From NCBI GenBank assembly GCA_903871735.1, contig CAIQHU010000007.1, forward strand, positions 1-45,572: 45,572 nt of DNA, in the 5' to 3' direction. The position numbers and the translations under genes were made by a program. The notes under the pieces were generated by a model. The model searched no databases, was not told where the DNA came from, and saw only the letters and a program-made list of their open reading frames with translations. This document shows positions 25,937 through 34,737 of this stretch, one piece after another. This DNA comes from an uncultured beta proteobacterium. GTDB lineage: Bacteria > Pseudomonadota > Gammaproteobacteria > Burkholderiales > Burkholderiaceae. Each line of letters opens with the position of its first letter. Position 1 is the first letter of the stretch.

Positions 25937-26185
25937 GCGAAATATGGGATTGAATGTTTTTTACAAGAACTCAATTGTAACCACTACCAAGAGTTATCAA
26001 CAAAGGAAAAACCTGTGTAAAACTTGTGGATAAGTTGTGTACAACTTTATTTTTATTATTTAAATCAGTTATTTAACAACAAAGCGCGCAATGATTATCT
26101 TTTCTATGCCTTAATTACAAAAGCACATTGACGAGAGCCCATAATTCATGGAAAATAGAAGGTTAATCCTGTAAAGAGCAAAAAA
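25937..26185. other. oriC: Predicted replication origin (oriC) between dnaA and rpmH
   Basis: Genes diverge from this 249-nt gap: dnaA leftward, rpmH rightward. It contains a perfect DnaA box TGTGGATAA at 26025-26033, near matches TTATCAACA at 25994-26002, TGTGTAAAA at 26014-26022 and TGTGTACAA at 26036-26044, and an inverted repeat AAGTTG-TGTA-CAACTT at 26032-26047. An AT-rich run at about 26045-26076 could be the unwinding element. AATCAGTTATTTA at 26063-26075 fits the IHF consensus WATCARNNNNTTR. The rpmH and dnaA promoters must lie here too, but I could not place them with confidence. Confidence 0.82.
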
Positions 26186-26320
26186 ATGAAACGCACATAT
26201 CAACCATCTGTAACACGCCGCAAACGTACCCACGGTTTTCGTATTCGTATGAAGACTAAAGGCGGGCGCCAAGTTTTAAATAATCGGCGTGCCAAGGGTC
26301 GCAAACGTTTAGCTGTTTAA
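26186..26320 (+). CDS. rpmH: 50S ribosomal protein L34
   Basis: L34 is the 44-residue basic protein of the large ribosomal subunit. The sequence begins [20 protein letters not shown] and ends KGRKRLAV, a near-exact family match at the usual length. It is the first gene to the right of the origin. The ATG at 26186 follows TAAAGAG, a usable ribosome binding site. Downstream, rnpA is unusually far away (about 245 nt). Confidence 0.98.
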   Translation: MKRTYQPSVTRRKRTHGFRIRMKTKGGRQVLNNRRAKGRKRLAV

Positions 26321-26566
26321 CGATTTGGCATGGAAAAAACGTATTCATGCCAAGATAGCTGCCTTTTCGATTTGATCATAGCTTCGTTGCTAGAAAATTG
26401 GTGGCATCGATTTCGGACGAGTTAATCGATCAAGCAAAAGAACAGCAAAACACATTTCAGGAAAAAGCAAATTTTTGCTTTTGGTCTATTATAAGGACCT
26501 ATACTGGAAATAAATAGAATTTTATAACCAGGAAGATCATCGGGTCTTAAGATCAAATCACACGTG
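26321..26566. other. Long rpmH-rnpA spacer with inverted repeats
   Basis: No supported gene lies here. An 8-bp perfect inverted repeat TTGGCATG/CATGCCAA (26325-26332 with 26346-26353) starts 4 nt after the rpmH stop; no T-run follows directly. A second symmetrical element AAAAGCAAA-TT-TTTGCTTTT spans 26463-26482 and ends in a T-run on both strands, though its stem is AT-rich. TATACT at 26500-26505, with TTGCTT 19 nt upstream, is a weak promoter candidate for rnpA. The first hairpin may protect the 3' end of rpmH mRNA or end part of its transcription. Confidence 0.45.
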
Positions 26567-26920
26567 ATGTTTAACTTACCCAAAATACAGATATTACGAA
26601 AAAGCAAGGAAATTACAGCAACTCTTTTTGCCAAGCCAAAAAGAACTACGTACTTTTCTTTTCATCGTGTAGATCAAGAAAAAGATCTTTTCCGAATTGG
26701 TTTAGCGATCCCCAAGAAAAAAGCGCGAAGAGCGATTGATCGCAATAGGATTAAACGTTTAGCCCGCGAAGCTTTTAGACAAAGCCCAACGAAACTTCAT
26801 GCTGATCTCGTTATCAAATTAGACGCTCCAATTGGAAGAAAAACAAACAATCGCTTACGCGAAGCAGAGCGCATACTAATAAAAAAGCAGTTAAATAACT
26901 TTTTTTTCGAACTTGTTTAA
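26567..26920 (+). CDS. rnpA: Ribonuclease P protein component
   Basis: RnpA helps the catalytic RNA of RNase P to cut tRNA precursor leaders. The 117-residue product is basic and carries the RNR signature DRNRIKRLAREAFR in the middle. The N-terminal FNLPKIQILRKSKE matches the family's early block. I chose ATG 26567; the GTG just before it (26564) would add one residue. No good ribosome binding site is seen, so expression may be low, as often for rnpA. Its stop is followed at once by the yidD ATG. Confidence 0.93.
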   Translation: MFNLPKIQILRKSKEITATLFAKPKRTTYFSFHRVDQEKDLFRIGLAIPKKKARRAIDRNRIKRLAREAFRQSPTKLHADLVIKLDAPIGRKTNNRLREAERILIKKQLNNFFFELV

Positions 26921-27166
26921 ATGAAAAAAATAGTAATCACACTTTTGCGAGCTTACCAGTTTTTCATTAGCCCGCTATTAGGTAATCGATGCCGATTTCA
27001 CCCTTCTTGCTCGCAATACGTGCGGGATGCTATTGAACAACGAGGCATCTTTCAGGGGCTTTGGTTGGGGTGTTTGCGGATATCAAAATGTGGTCCATGG
27101 CATGCTGGGGGGTATGATCCTGTCAAAACGGATTCAGGAACTGTGTCTCAGAAGAGTCACACTTAA
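26921..27166 (+). CDS. yidD: Membrane protein insertion efficiency factor YidD
   Basis: YidD is a small membrane-associated protein that assists YidC-dependent insertion. The 81-residue product has the family pattern: an amphipathic N-terminal helix, GNRCRFHPSCSQYVRDAIEQRG (23-44, cysteines in CxxxxPSCS), a third cysteine in ISKCGPWHAGGYDPVK. Its ATG directly abuts the rnpA stop (TAAATG). Order rnpA-yidD-yidC is standard. Confidence 0.94.
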   Translation: MKKIVITLLRAYQFFISPLLGNRCRFHPSCSQYVRDAIEQRGIFQGLWLGCLRISKCGPWHAGGYDPVKTDSGTVSQKSHT

Positions 27167-27213
27167 GACAACAGTCCAATTTACAATCAAACATCAATTT
27201 ATAAGATAAAAAT

Positions 27214-28887
27214 ATGGAAATTAAAAAAACACTATTGTGGGTAGTATTTTCAGTTTCAGGGATACTACTATTAAATAATTGGCAAATATCGCAAGGTCAA
27301 CCGCCTTTACCCTTTTTAGCACAGCCAAACAATCAAAACAGCTCAAAAGAAGAGGTCGTAAATCGGGGAAGCCAAATGCCAACACCGGTGAGCAAGAGCA
27401 CCATAGCAGCAGCACCATCAGATGGCGGTTTAAAAGCCACTGAAAAAACAGATACCTTACGTATCGAGTTGAAAAATGATGTTTTGGACCTGGTATTAAG
27501 TAACCGAGGCGGAACTATTGTTTCAGCAGCACTAAGAAAACACTTCAATGATGGCAAACCAGTTACTTTATTTGCCATCGATCAAAATAGTACGTATTTT
27601 GCTAGAAATGGTCTCATTGCTGAGGGTATAGATGCCCCAAATCATAATGATATTTTTCGCCATCAAATTTCAGCAAATGGGCAAAAGATCACTTTTTCCT
27701 TGGAAAAGAATGGCATTCTACTAGAAAAATCCTACGCCTTAATACCAGATAGTTATGTCGTTGAAACCACGTATCAAGTCACAAATAAGACAAATAAAAC
27801 CGTTACGCCATCACTTTATTTAGAGTTAGTGCGAGATAACCAGTCTATTGATGAAAGTCAGTTTTATAGCACTTTCACGGGGCCGGCTATTTACAGGGAA
27901 AAAGAGAAGTTTCAAGAAATTAGTTTTGTAGACATAGAAAAAAATAAAGTAAAAGCAATGTCTGCTCTTAATAAGGGTGAAAACGGTTGGATTGCGATGG
28001 TGCAACATTATTTTGCCAGTGCTTGGATTCCACAAGCAGAATTTGTTCGAGAGTTTTATTTTGATAAATTAGAAAAAAACTTATACCGAATTGGGATTAA
28101 GTCTGGATTTAATGAGATCGCTCCAAATGGATCGGCCGCACAATCGGCGAAGCTTTTTATTGGACCAGAAGATGAAAAAATATTAAAGCTAATCTCGCCC
28201 GAGTTTGAACTAATAAAAGATTACGGAATGCTCACGATCATTGCTAAGCCTATATTTTGGCTTTTAACGCAGATACATAGCATCGTAAATAATTGGGGCT
28301 GGGCAATTGTGATTCTGACGATTTTAATTAAGATCGTTTTCTTCCCTTTATCGGCTGCTAGTTACAAGTCTATGGCGCGAATGAAAGAGGTTCAACCCAA
28401 ATTAGTGCAAATGAAAGAGCAATATAAGAATGATCCGCAAAAATTAAATGCGGCGATGATGGAAATGTACAAAAAAGAAAAAATTAATCCTTTAGGCGGT
28501 TGTTTGCCGGTATTAATTCAAATCCCCGTTTTCATTTCGTTATATTGGGTTCTATTGCTTAGCGTAGAAATGCGCGGCGCTCCATGGATCGGATGGATTT
28601 ATGACTTATCAAAACCGGAAACGTCGATTAGTGATTTGATTGGTATAGGTATACCGATTGGAGTATTACCAATCCTTATGGCAATCTCCATGTATATACA
28701 GGTGAAGTTAAACCCCACGCCACCAGATCCAATCCAGGCCAAAGTGATGCTATATATGCCATTAATCTTTTCTTTGATGTTCTTCTTTTTCCCATCGGGA
28801 CTAGTTTTATATTACATCGTGAATAATATTTTATCGATTGCTCAGCAATGGCAAATTAATAATATGTTTGTGACCAAAAAAGCGTAG
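27214..28887 (+). CDS. yidC: Membrane protein insertase YidC
   Basis: YidC inserts and folds inner membrane proteins, alone or with SecYEG. The 557-residue product has an N-terminal membrane anchor (about 5-22), a large periplasmic beta-rich domain (about 70-330) and five C-terminal core helices from about 350, including the helix WAIVILTILIKIVFFPLS with its conserved arginine-lysine pair, replaced here by lysine, and the cytoplasmic LGGCLPVLIQIPVFISLYWV region. It lies 47 nt after yidD. The form is the long Gram-negative type. Confidence 0.97.
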   Translation: MEIKKTLLWVVFSVSGILLLNNWQISQGQPPLPFLAQPNNQNSSKEEVVNRGSQMPTPVSKSTIAAAPSDGGLKATEKTDTLRIELKNDVLDLVLSNRGGTIVSAALRKHFNDGKPVTLFAIDQNSTYFARNGLIAEGIDAPNHNDIFRHQISANGQKITFSLEKNGILLEKSYALIPDSYVVETTYQVTNKTNKTVTPSLYLELVRDNQSIDESQFYSTFTGPAIYREKEKFQEISFVDIEKNKVKAMSALNKGENGWIAMVQHYFASAWIPQAEFVREFYFDKLEKNLYRIGIKSGFNEIAPNGSAAQSAKLFIGPEDEKILKLISPEFELIKDYGMLTIIAKPIFWLLTQIHSIVNNWGWAIVILTILIKIVFFPLSAASYKSMARMKEVQPKLVQMKEQYKNDPQKLNAAMMEMYKKEKINPLGGCLPVLIQIPVFISLYWVLLLSVEMRGAPWIGWIYDLSKPETSISDLIGIGIPIGVLPILMAISMYIQVKLNPTPPDPIQAKVMLYMPLIFSLMFFFFPSGLVLYYIVNNILSIAQQWQINNMFVTKKA

Positions 28888-28897
28888 ATATACTGCG

Positions 28898-30268
28898 ATG
28901 TTTGGCAAGCGAGTACCGATCATTGCTTTAGCAACAGCTTCAGGCAAGGCAGGGGTCGGGGTGATCCGCGTATCCGGCGAAGATTTGAAGGAGTTTATAG
29001 AGAAGCTTTTCCAGATTGAGCTAACTCCGCGCCAAGCAACACTTTTAACGTTAAAAAGTGCCAACTCGGAGCCGATAGATACGGGGTTAGCACTTTTCTT
29101 CCCGAGTCCGAATTCTTTTACTGGAGAGGATGTTCTTGAGTTTCAAGGGCACGGTGGTATTTTGGTGATGGACTTAATCATCCAAAGGTGTTTGGAGGTA
29201 GGTAAGCCATATCATTTGCGATTAGCGAACCCCGGGGAGTTTAGCGAGAGAGCTTTTCTCAATAATAAGATTGACTTAGCGCAAGCAGAAGCCATTGCAG
29301 ATTTAATCGATGCAAATTCACAGGCGGCAGTGAAGAGCGCCTCCAGATCCTTAACAGGGGTATTCTCAATTGAGGTCAATGAGTTAATTGATCGTTTGAC
29401 ACAATTAAGGGTACTTGTAGAGGCAACCTTAGACTTTCCAGAAGAGGAAATTGATTTTTTAGAAAAGGCACAAGCGAAAGATCAGTGGCTTTTTATTTGT
29501 CAAAGCTTAAACAAGCTTTTAAAGGCCTCAGAACAAGGAGCCATCTTACGAACTGGGGCGTTAGTCGTTTTAGCAGGGGCCCCCAATGTTGGGAAAAGTT
29601 CGATTTTAAATCAACTTGCAGGGCAAGATCTTGCTATTGTTACACCGGTTGCCGGCACGACCAGGGACCGCTTGCGCGAGACGATACAAATAGATGGGGT
29701 ACCAGTTCAACTGATAGATACTGCAGGCCTTCGTGATGGTATCGACGAAGTAGAAAAATTAGGAATTGAACGTTCTTGGCAATCGCTTCGAGAGGCGGAT
29801 GTAATTCTTTTTATTCGGGATATATCACAATTCAATGAAACCGAACATGACGAATTATTCATAGAAATTCAACGCCGAATATCGCACGAAGTCCCCCCCC
29901 CTATCATGATTGAAGTTTGGAATAAACACGATGCCATCAAGCACATACCCCATCAAGATCGTTTAGTGATATCAGCTAAAACCGGGTATGGTTTTGAGGA
30001 GCTGAGGACGCGTATTTTGCAAGCAATTGGTTGGGAAAGTCAATCTGAAAACATCATTTTTGCACGTCAAAGGCATATTGATGCTCTTTTACGGGGCTTA
30101 GAACACGTTCAAAATGCTGGAAATTATTTATTATTGGGTAATCAAAGCTTAGAGCTTTTTGCCGAAGAACTGCGTCTTGCACAAGTCAGTTTAGGTGAGA
30201 TCACTGGAAAAGTGCTTGCGGATGAACTATTAGGTAAAATATTTAGTTCATTTTGTATCGGAAAATAA
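28898..30268 (+). CDS. mnmE: tRNA modification GTPase MnmE
   Basis: MnmE works with MnmG to modify the wobble uridine of tRNA. The 456-residue product has the N-terminal folate-binding domain (1-120), a helical domain interrupted by the G domain with G1 GAPNVGKS (227-234), G3 DTAGLRD (274-280) and G4 NKHD (342-345), and the invariant C-terminus FCIGK with the catalytic cysteine. It lies 10 nt after yidC. A run of nine C at 29893-29901 encodes Pro333-335; loss or gain of one C there would break the gene. Confidence 0.97.
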   Translation: MFGKRVPIIALATASGKAGVGVIRVSGEDLKEFIEKLFQIELTPRQATLLTLKSANSEPIDTGLALFFPSPNSFTGEDVLEFQGHGGILVMDLIIQRCLEVGKPYHLRLANPGEFSERAFLNNKIDLAQAEAIADLIDANSQAAVKSASRSLTGVFSIEVNELIDRLTQLRVLVEATLDFPEEEIDFLEKAQAKDQWLFICQSLNKLLKASEQGAILRTGALVVLAGAPNVGKSSILNQLAGQDLAIVTPVAGTTRDRLRETIQIDGVPVQLIDTAGLRDGIDEVEKLGIERSWQSLREADVILFIRDISQFNETEHDELFIEIQRRISHEVPPPIMIEVWNKHDAIKHIPHQDRLVISAKTGYGFEELRTRILQAIGWESQSENIIFARQRHIDALLRGLEHVQNAGNYLLLGNQSLELFAEELRLAQVSLGEITGKVLADELLGKIFSSFCIGK

Positions 30269-30399
30269 ATAACTAGTAAAAATAATCGATTCGCCAAAAA
30301 TTAAAAATTGGTCGTTTCTAGGTTGCGGTGCAACAAGAAATAATCAAAAAGAGTGCGAAAATATGAAAAAATTTAATAAACTTCAAAGAAACCAGAGCC
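30269..30399 (+). other. Leader region of pckG
   Basis: This AT-rich 131-nt gap should hold the end of the mnmE transcript and the pckG promoter. A 5-bp hairpin GTTGC-GGT-GCAAC lies at 30322-30334. No convincing promoter pair or T-run terminator is seen, and the pckG ATG has only a weak ribosome binding site. Confidence 0.3.
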
Positions 30400-32265
30400 A
30401 TGAACCAACAAACGTCTTATGAATTAAGTAAACTAAATACCCCTACATCCATTAAAAACCAGAATCTCATTAATTGGGTTCGAGAAATTGCGACACTAAC
30501 CCAGCCAGATCAGGTTTACTGGTGCGATGGAACAGTTGCTGAGTATGATCGTCTTTGCCAACAAATGGTTAGTTCTGGCATGATGAAAAAACTAAATCCA
30601 GCCAAAAGGAAAAATTCTTACATAGCCAATTCAGATCCCTCCGATGTAGCTAGAGTAGAAGATCGCACTTTTATTTGTTGGGAAAAGAAGGAACAGGCAG
30701 GTCCAACGAATAACTGGATAGATCCCGTTGAAATGCGCAAAACGATGACTGGCCTAATGGCTGGCGCAATGCGAGGAAGAACCATGTATGTTGTGCCCTA
30801 TTCTATGGGGCCTTTAGGATCTCCAATTGCTCATATTGGCGTAGAGTTAACCGATAGCCCTTTTGTGGTAGTTAATATGAAGTTGATGACCCGTATGGGT
30901 AAAGAGGTTTTTGATCTGTTAGGTACAAATGCAGAGTTTGTGCCATGTATTCACTCTGTAGGTAAGCCCCTAGAGCCCAATGAAAAAGACGTTTTATGGC
31001 CATGCCAGCCCACCAAATACATTGTGCACTATCCAGAAACACGTGAAATTTGGTCATATGGATCCGGTTATGGTGGCAACGCTTTGCTAGGTAAAAAATG
31101 TTTCGCTTTACGGATTGCATCCATTATGGGGCGAGCACAAGGTTGGTTAGCAGAGCATATGTTAATTTTAGGGGTGACCTCACCCGAGGGCAGAAAATTT
31201 CATGTTGCCGCAGCCTTTCCTTCCGCTTGTGGAAAGACAAACTTTGCGATGTTAATTCCACCAGCCGGATTTGATGGTTGGAAAGTTACTACGATTGGGG
31301 ACGATATTGCTTGGATTAAGCCAAGGGTTGACCCGAAAACTGGAAAAACACATTTGTTTGCAATCAATCCAGAGGCTGGTTTATTTGGAGTTGCGCCGGG
31401 AACAAATACGATAACCAATCCCAACTGCATGGCGTCTTTACATGAAAATGCTATTTTTACCAATGTTGCGTTAACGGATGATGGCGATGTTTGGTGGGAG
31501 GGTATGACTAAAGAGATCCCTAAACATTTAATCGACTGGCAGGGTAATGACTGGACACCCGCAGATGCGGCAGCTGGAAAAAAAGCTGCTCATCCAAATG
31601 CGCGCTTTACTGTTGCAGCAATTAATAATCCAGCGGTAGACCCTGAATGGGATAACCCAGAAGGCGTAGCAATAGACGCGTTTATATTTGGCGGTAGACG
31701 TTCGACAACCGTGCCGTTAGTAACTGAAGCTAGAAATTGGGTAGAGGGTGTTTATATGGCAGCAACACAAGGGTCAGAAACAACGGCTGCAGCCACTGGC
31801 CAAGTTGGCGTGGTTCGTCGGGACCCATTTGCTATGCTGCCTTTTGCCGGGTATAACATGAGCGAGTATTTTCAGCATTGGCTGGATATTGGCGCACAAC
31901 TGGAGTCCAAACAGGCCGTACTACCTAAAATCTATTGTGTCAATTGGTTCCGAAAAAATGATCAAGGACAATTTGTCTGGCCTGGCTACGGCGAAAACAT
32001 GCGCGTTCTTGCCTGGATGTTGGGTCGTGTTCAGGGGAGTGCTCAAGCGGTTGAGAATGTCTTTGGCTACTCTCCAAGTTATCAAGACCTGAATTGGGAT
32101 GGCATGCCATTTACGCAAGAACAGTTTAATCAAGTTATTTCTGTGGACAATGCTTCTTGGCGAGAGGAGTTAAAGCTGCATGATGAGCTGTTCACGCAAC
32201 TCTCCCATGGCTTGCCGAAAGTTTTAACGGCGACCAAAACGCAGTTAGAAAGTCGATTAGCTTAG
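30400..32265 (+). CDS. pckG: Phosphoenolpyruvate carboxykinase (GTP)
   Basis: PckG turns oxaloacetate and GTP into phosphoenolpyruvate and CO2, the entry to gluconeogenesis. The 621-residue product is the GTP-type enzyme: [16 protein letters not shown] (about 271-286) with the reactive P-loop cysteine, GDDIAWIKP just after it, and the [14 protein letters not shown] segment. Length matches the family (about 600-625). Its stop codon overlaps that of the convergent M23 peptidase gene. Gluconeogenesis fits a lifestyle on organic acids or amino acids. Confidence 0.97.
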   Translation: MNQQTSYELSKLNTPTSIKNQNLINWVREIATLTQPDQVYWCDGTVAEYDRLCQQMVSSGMMKKLNPAKRKNSYIANSDPSDVARVEDRTFICWEKKEQAGPTNNWIDPVEMRKTMTGLMAGAMRGRTMYVVPYSMGPLGSPIAHIGVELTDSPFVVVNMKLMTRMGKEVFDLLGTNAEFVPCIHSVGKPLEPNEKDVLWPCQPTKYIVHYPETREIWSYGSGYGGNALLGKKCFALRIASIMGRAQGWLAEHMLILGVTSPEGRKFHVAAAFPSACGKTNFAMLIPPAGFDGWKVTTIGDDIAWIKPRVDPKTGKTHLFAINPEAGLFGVAPGTNTITNPNCMASLHENAIFTNVALTDDGDVWWEGMTKEIPKHLIDWQGNDWTPADAAAGKKAAHPNARFTVAAINNPAVDPEWDNPEGVAIDAFIFGGRRSTTVPLVTEARNWVEGVYMAATQGSETTAAATGQVGVVRRDPFAMLPFAGYNMSEYFQHWLDIGAQLESKQAVLPKIYCVNWFRKNDQGQFVWPGYGENMRVLAWMLGRVQGSAQAVENVFGYSPSYQDLNWDGMPFTQEQFNQVISVDNASWREELKLHDELFTQLSHGLPKVLTATKTQLESRLA

Positions 32266-33443
32266 TTTTCTTTGTTTGCAGATGGGCGGCAATCTTTATC
32301 GTTGCTGCTTTGTAGCTTTCCGTCGTTATCAACATACGAACAAATGTCTTCAAGATGGTAGCGACCTTTTGAAGGACCTCGAGGCATTAAGGTGCTTTGG
32401 CGTGCAATTAAAAGATCGTTAGCTCGCTTACCCGCTGTCGCGATGCACTCCTTCATCAGGGGCGCGTTTTCATCTTTAACGATCAATAGTAGCCCGGCGC
32501 AGCGCCCTTTAATTTCAGTATCAATTGCCGCCATGGCTACTGGGTTGGGCTTGACCCGCAAGGGTGAAATAATACTCATAGGATCCACAGCCTTGGATTG
32601 TACGTGCACTTCAAAATGTAAGTGCGGGCCAGTAGAGCGGCCAGTATTGCCAACGAGGGCAATGAGCTCACCTTTCTTAACAGTTTGTTTTTCAGAGACA
32701 TAAATATCGCCAAGATGGCCATATTTTGATACGACCCCGTTGTCATGAGTAATTTCAATATATTTACCATAACCGTGTAAATCAAAAAGAGAACCTATTT
32801 TAGTAATGCGACCATTGGAAATACTCACGATCGGGGTACCTAAGGCTGCTGCAAAATCAACGCCACTATGAAAGGCGTCTTGGCCAGTAAAGGGATCTTT
32901 GCGTTCGCCGTAGCCGCTAGAGAGAGCATACTCACCAAGAAGTGGGACTCCATCAGGCAGATTGTTTTGAAAATACATCGCTAGCAAGAGATATTTTTTT
33001 AAAAGTGGTATCGAAGAATTTATTTTTTGAATTGTTAACTCTAAGTGACTGAGGGAGGTATTTGTTTCGTACGCTTCTTCAGAAAGGTTTAATGGATTAA
33101 GTGGTAAAAATTGGCCACCCTTACCCGCACCGACTGAATTTAGATTTTTAGGCGTTGGCTGTTGTTTATCTAGCTTTTCTTTTAAGGTAAAAACCTCATT
33201 CACATCACTAATTGTTTTATTTAATTTCTCTTCTAGCTCCGTAAAGCGAGAAACTAGCTCTGAGCTTAATGGCGGTGCAGGAGCTGGCGGCTCCACGAAG
33301 CCTATCCAAAGGCCCTTTTGAATAAGTATATAACTGGCAAGACACAGGCTAAGAATAGAAAATAAGACAATCGCAACGGCAGTTTTTTTTCGAATAGAAA
33401 AAAACTGGCTACTATCGTCTTCAAGGGATCTATATTCAGTCAT
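32262..33443 (-). CDS. Membrane-anchored M23 (LytM-type) peptidase with Cys-bearing tail
   Basis: M23 enzymes cut peptidoglycan cross-links, or regulate such cutting if inactive. The 393-residue product has one membrane helix (about 21-42), a Pro-rich linker, a coiled-coil-like stretch (59-95), and an M23 domain at about 175-290 with all zinc and catalytic residues: His192 and Asp196 in HSGVD, His243, and His274/His276 in HLHFE. It should be an active periplasmic hydrolase. After the domain come about 100 residues with four cysteines (315, 333, 368, 385) that I do not recognise. The stop overlaps the pckG stop. Confidence 0.9.
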   Translation of the reverse strand: MTEYRSLEDDSSQFFSIRKKTAVAIVLFSILSLCLASYILIQKGLWIGFVEPPAPAPPLSSELVSRFTELEEKLNKTISDVNEVFTLKEKLDKQQPTPKNLNSVGAGKGGQFLPLNPLNLSEEAYETNTSLSHLELTIQKINSSIPLLKKYLLLAMYFQNNLPDGVPLLGEYALSSGYGERKDPFTGQDAFHSGVDFAAALGTPIVSISNGRITKIGSLFDLHGYGKYIEITHDNGVVSKYGHLGDIYVSEKQTVKKGELIALVGNTGRSTGPHLHFEVHVQSKAVDPMSIISPLRVKPNPVAMAAIDTEIKGRCAGLLLIVKDENAPLMKECIATAGKRANDLLIARQSTLMPRGPSKGRYHLEDICSYVDNDGKLQSSNDKDCRPSANKEN

Positions 33444-33516
33444 GGGGGCTTATTAGAACGAACTCATTTAAAATTATATACAGCACTATAAAGTCAATTT
33501 AAAAGATGGGCACTAG

Positions 33517-34737
33517 ATGAAGATACTTGTATTGGGCGCTGGTATTGCTGGTTGTTCAATTGTGCATCAATTAATGGCAGCTAATCAAGGCCTAGAGGTA
33601 CTTCTAATTGAGCAGCGCGCAGGTCCTGCACAAGAGACTTCGGGTCATCGCTTAGCAATGGCACATCCTCAAATAGCCATGAAGAAGACAAAATTACAAC
33701 AATTTACCCAATTAGGAAATCGTCTTGCTTTTCAAGAATGGGCCTATGCCCAAAAATATGAGGGTGTATTTCAGCCAATGACGGATATGGAGTGGCGCAG
33801 TGAGGCTTGGATTTTGGAGCAATTTGAAAAAATTGGAATAACTCCGAGAGAGGCTAACTCACTCGACTGTCATGAGGCGGAAAGTTTAACGGGTATACAT
33901 CGACCTGGAATTTGGTTCAAAGAGGGAGCGGTATATGACTTGCCGGCCATTTGCAAAATGGCGCTTAGCCAACTTCCAACGGAGCACTGTCTTTGGGACC
34001 AAAAGGTCGGGGCCATTTTGCAAAGTAAAGGCCAGTGGCAGGTTCTAAATACAAGGCGCGAAGTTATCACACAAGCACCAATATTAATCCTGGCAAATGG
34101 CTTAGGAGTCCAAAGCCTGCTTGGTAGTATTGGTATCAGTCTACCAATGAGGGCGGTACGCGGACAACTATCCCGGTTTTTAATACAAAAAGATAGCTAT
34201 ATTGCCCCTAAATTACCACGAACGGCCTTAAGAGGAAATGGCTATTGTCTGCCAGGAAGACTTTTACATACCGGGCAATTTACTTGGGAAATAGGGTCAA
34301 GCTATGATGAGGACTCTAGAGATACCGAATACTGGCAGTCTAGTGACGAGGGCAATCGACTGAAGGGGCTTGATTTGATCGGAGCGAACCATCCCCACCA
34401 AGCGGAGTTGAGTTCTTATGAGTCATTTGTAGGCGTGCGATCAGCATCTAAGGATCGACTGCCACTTATAGGTCCCATTCCCAATGAGGATGGTTTACTC
34501 ATTGCGACTGGGTACGGCTCCAGAGGGGTAATCTGGAGTGCTCTGGGCTCACGCTTGATTTTTGCTTACGTGGCAGCTTTTTTGGCAGATGAGGCTCGTT
34601 TACGCACGGGTTTTTTAGCAGGCGCATCGCCGGAGCTAGAGTCGGAACTCGCCTCTTCTGTTTCCCCTGCACGTTTTTTGGCAGGTGCTTTGGCTAAGCG
34701 CACCTCAAACTCAAAGCCAATCTTACCGGTTTCTTGA
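33517..34737 (+). CDS. mnmC: MnmC2-like FAD-dependent tRNA cmnm5U34 oxidoreductase
   Basis: The 406-residue product is a DAO-fold flavoprotein with the N-terminal dinucleotide motif GAGIAGCSIVHQL (7-19). Two features point to the oxidoreductase half of MnmC: FVGVRSASKDRLPLIGPIP with ATGYGSRGVIWS, and an xPARF-like end (SVSPARFLAGALAKR). That enzyme turns cmnm5(s2)U34 made by MnmE and MnmG into nm5(s2)U34. The methyltransferase half found in E. coli MnmC is absent here. The last 172 nt run antisense to the topB 3' end. A general amino acid oxidase is the alternative. Confidence 0.72.
   Translation: MKILVLGAGIAGCSIVHQLMAANQGLEVLLIEQRAGPAQETSGHRLAMAHPQIAMKKTKLQQFTQLGNRLAFQEWAYAQKYEGVFQPMTDMEWRSEAWILEQFEKIGITPREANSLDCHEAESLTGIHRPGIWFKEGAVYDLPAICKMALSQLPTEHCLWDQKVGAILQSKGQWQVLNTRREVITQAPILILANGLGVQSLLGSIGISLPMRAVRGQLSRFLIQKDSYIAPKLPRTALRGNGYCLPGRLLHTGQFTWEIGSSYDEDSRDTEYWQSSDEGNRLKGLDLIGANHPHQAELSSYESFVGVRSASKDRLPLIGPIPNEDGLLIATGYGSRGVIWSALGSRLIFAYVAAFLADEARLRTGFLAGASPELESELASSVSPARFLAGALAKRTSNSKPILPVS

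Noticed and set aside
26330..26425. A 31-codon open frame in the rpmH-rnpA spacer
   Set aside because: No ribosome binding site, no family resemblance, and it starts inside an inverted repeat; more likely chance.
30363..30422. A 19-codon open frame overlapping the pckG start, possible leader peptide
   Set aside because: No regulatory codon run or attenuator-like stems around it; too short to support.
31030..31045. CACGTGAAA in pckG as a parS half site
   Set aside because: Only one flank resembles parS, the other is wrong; ParB needs the palindrome.
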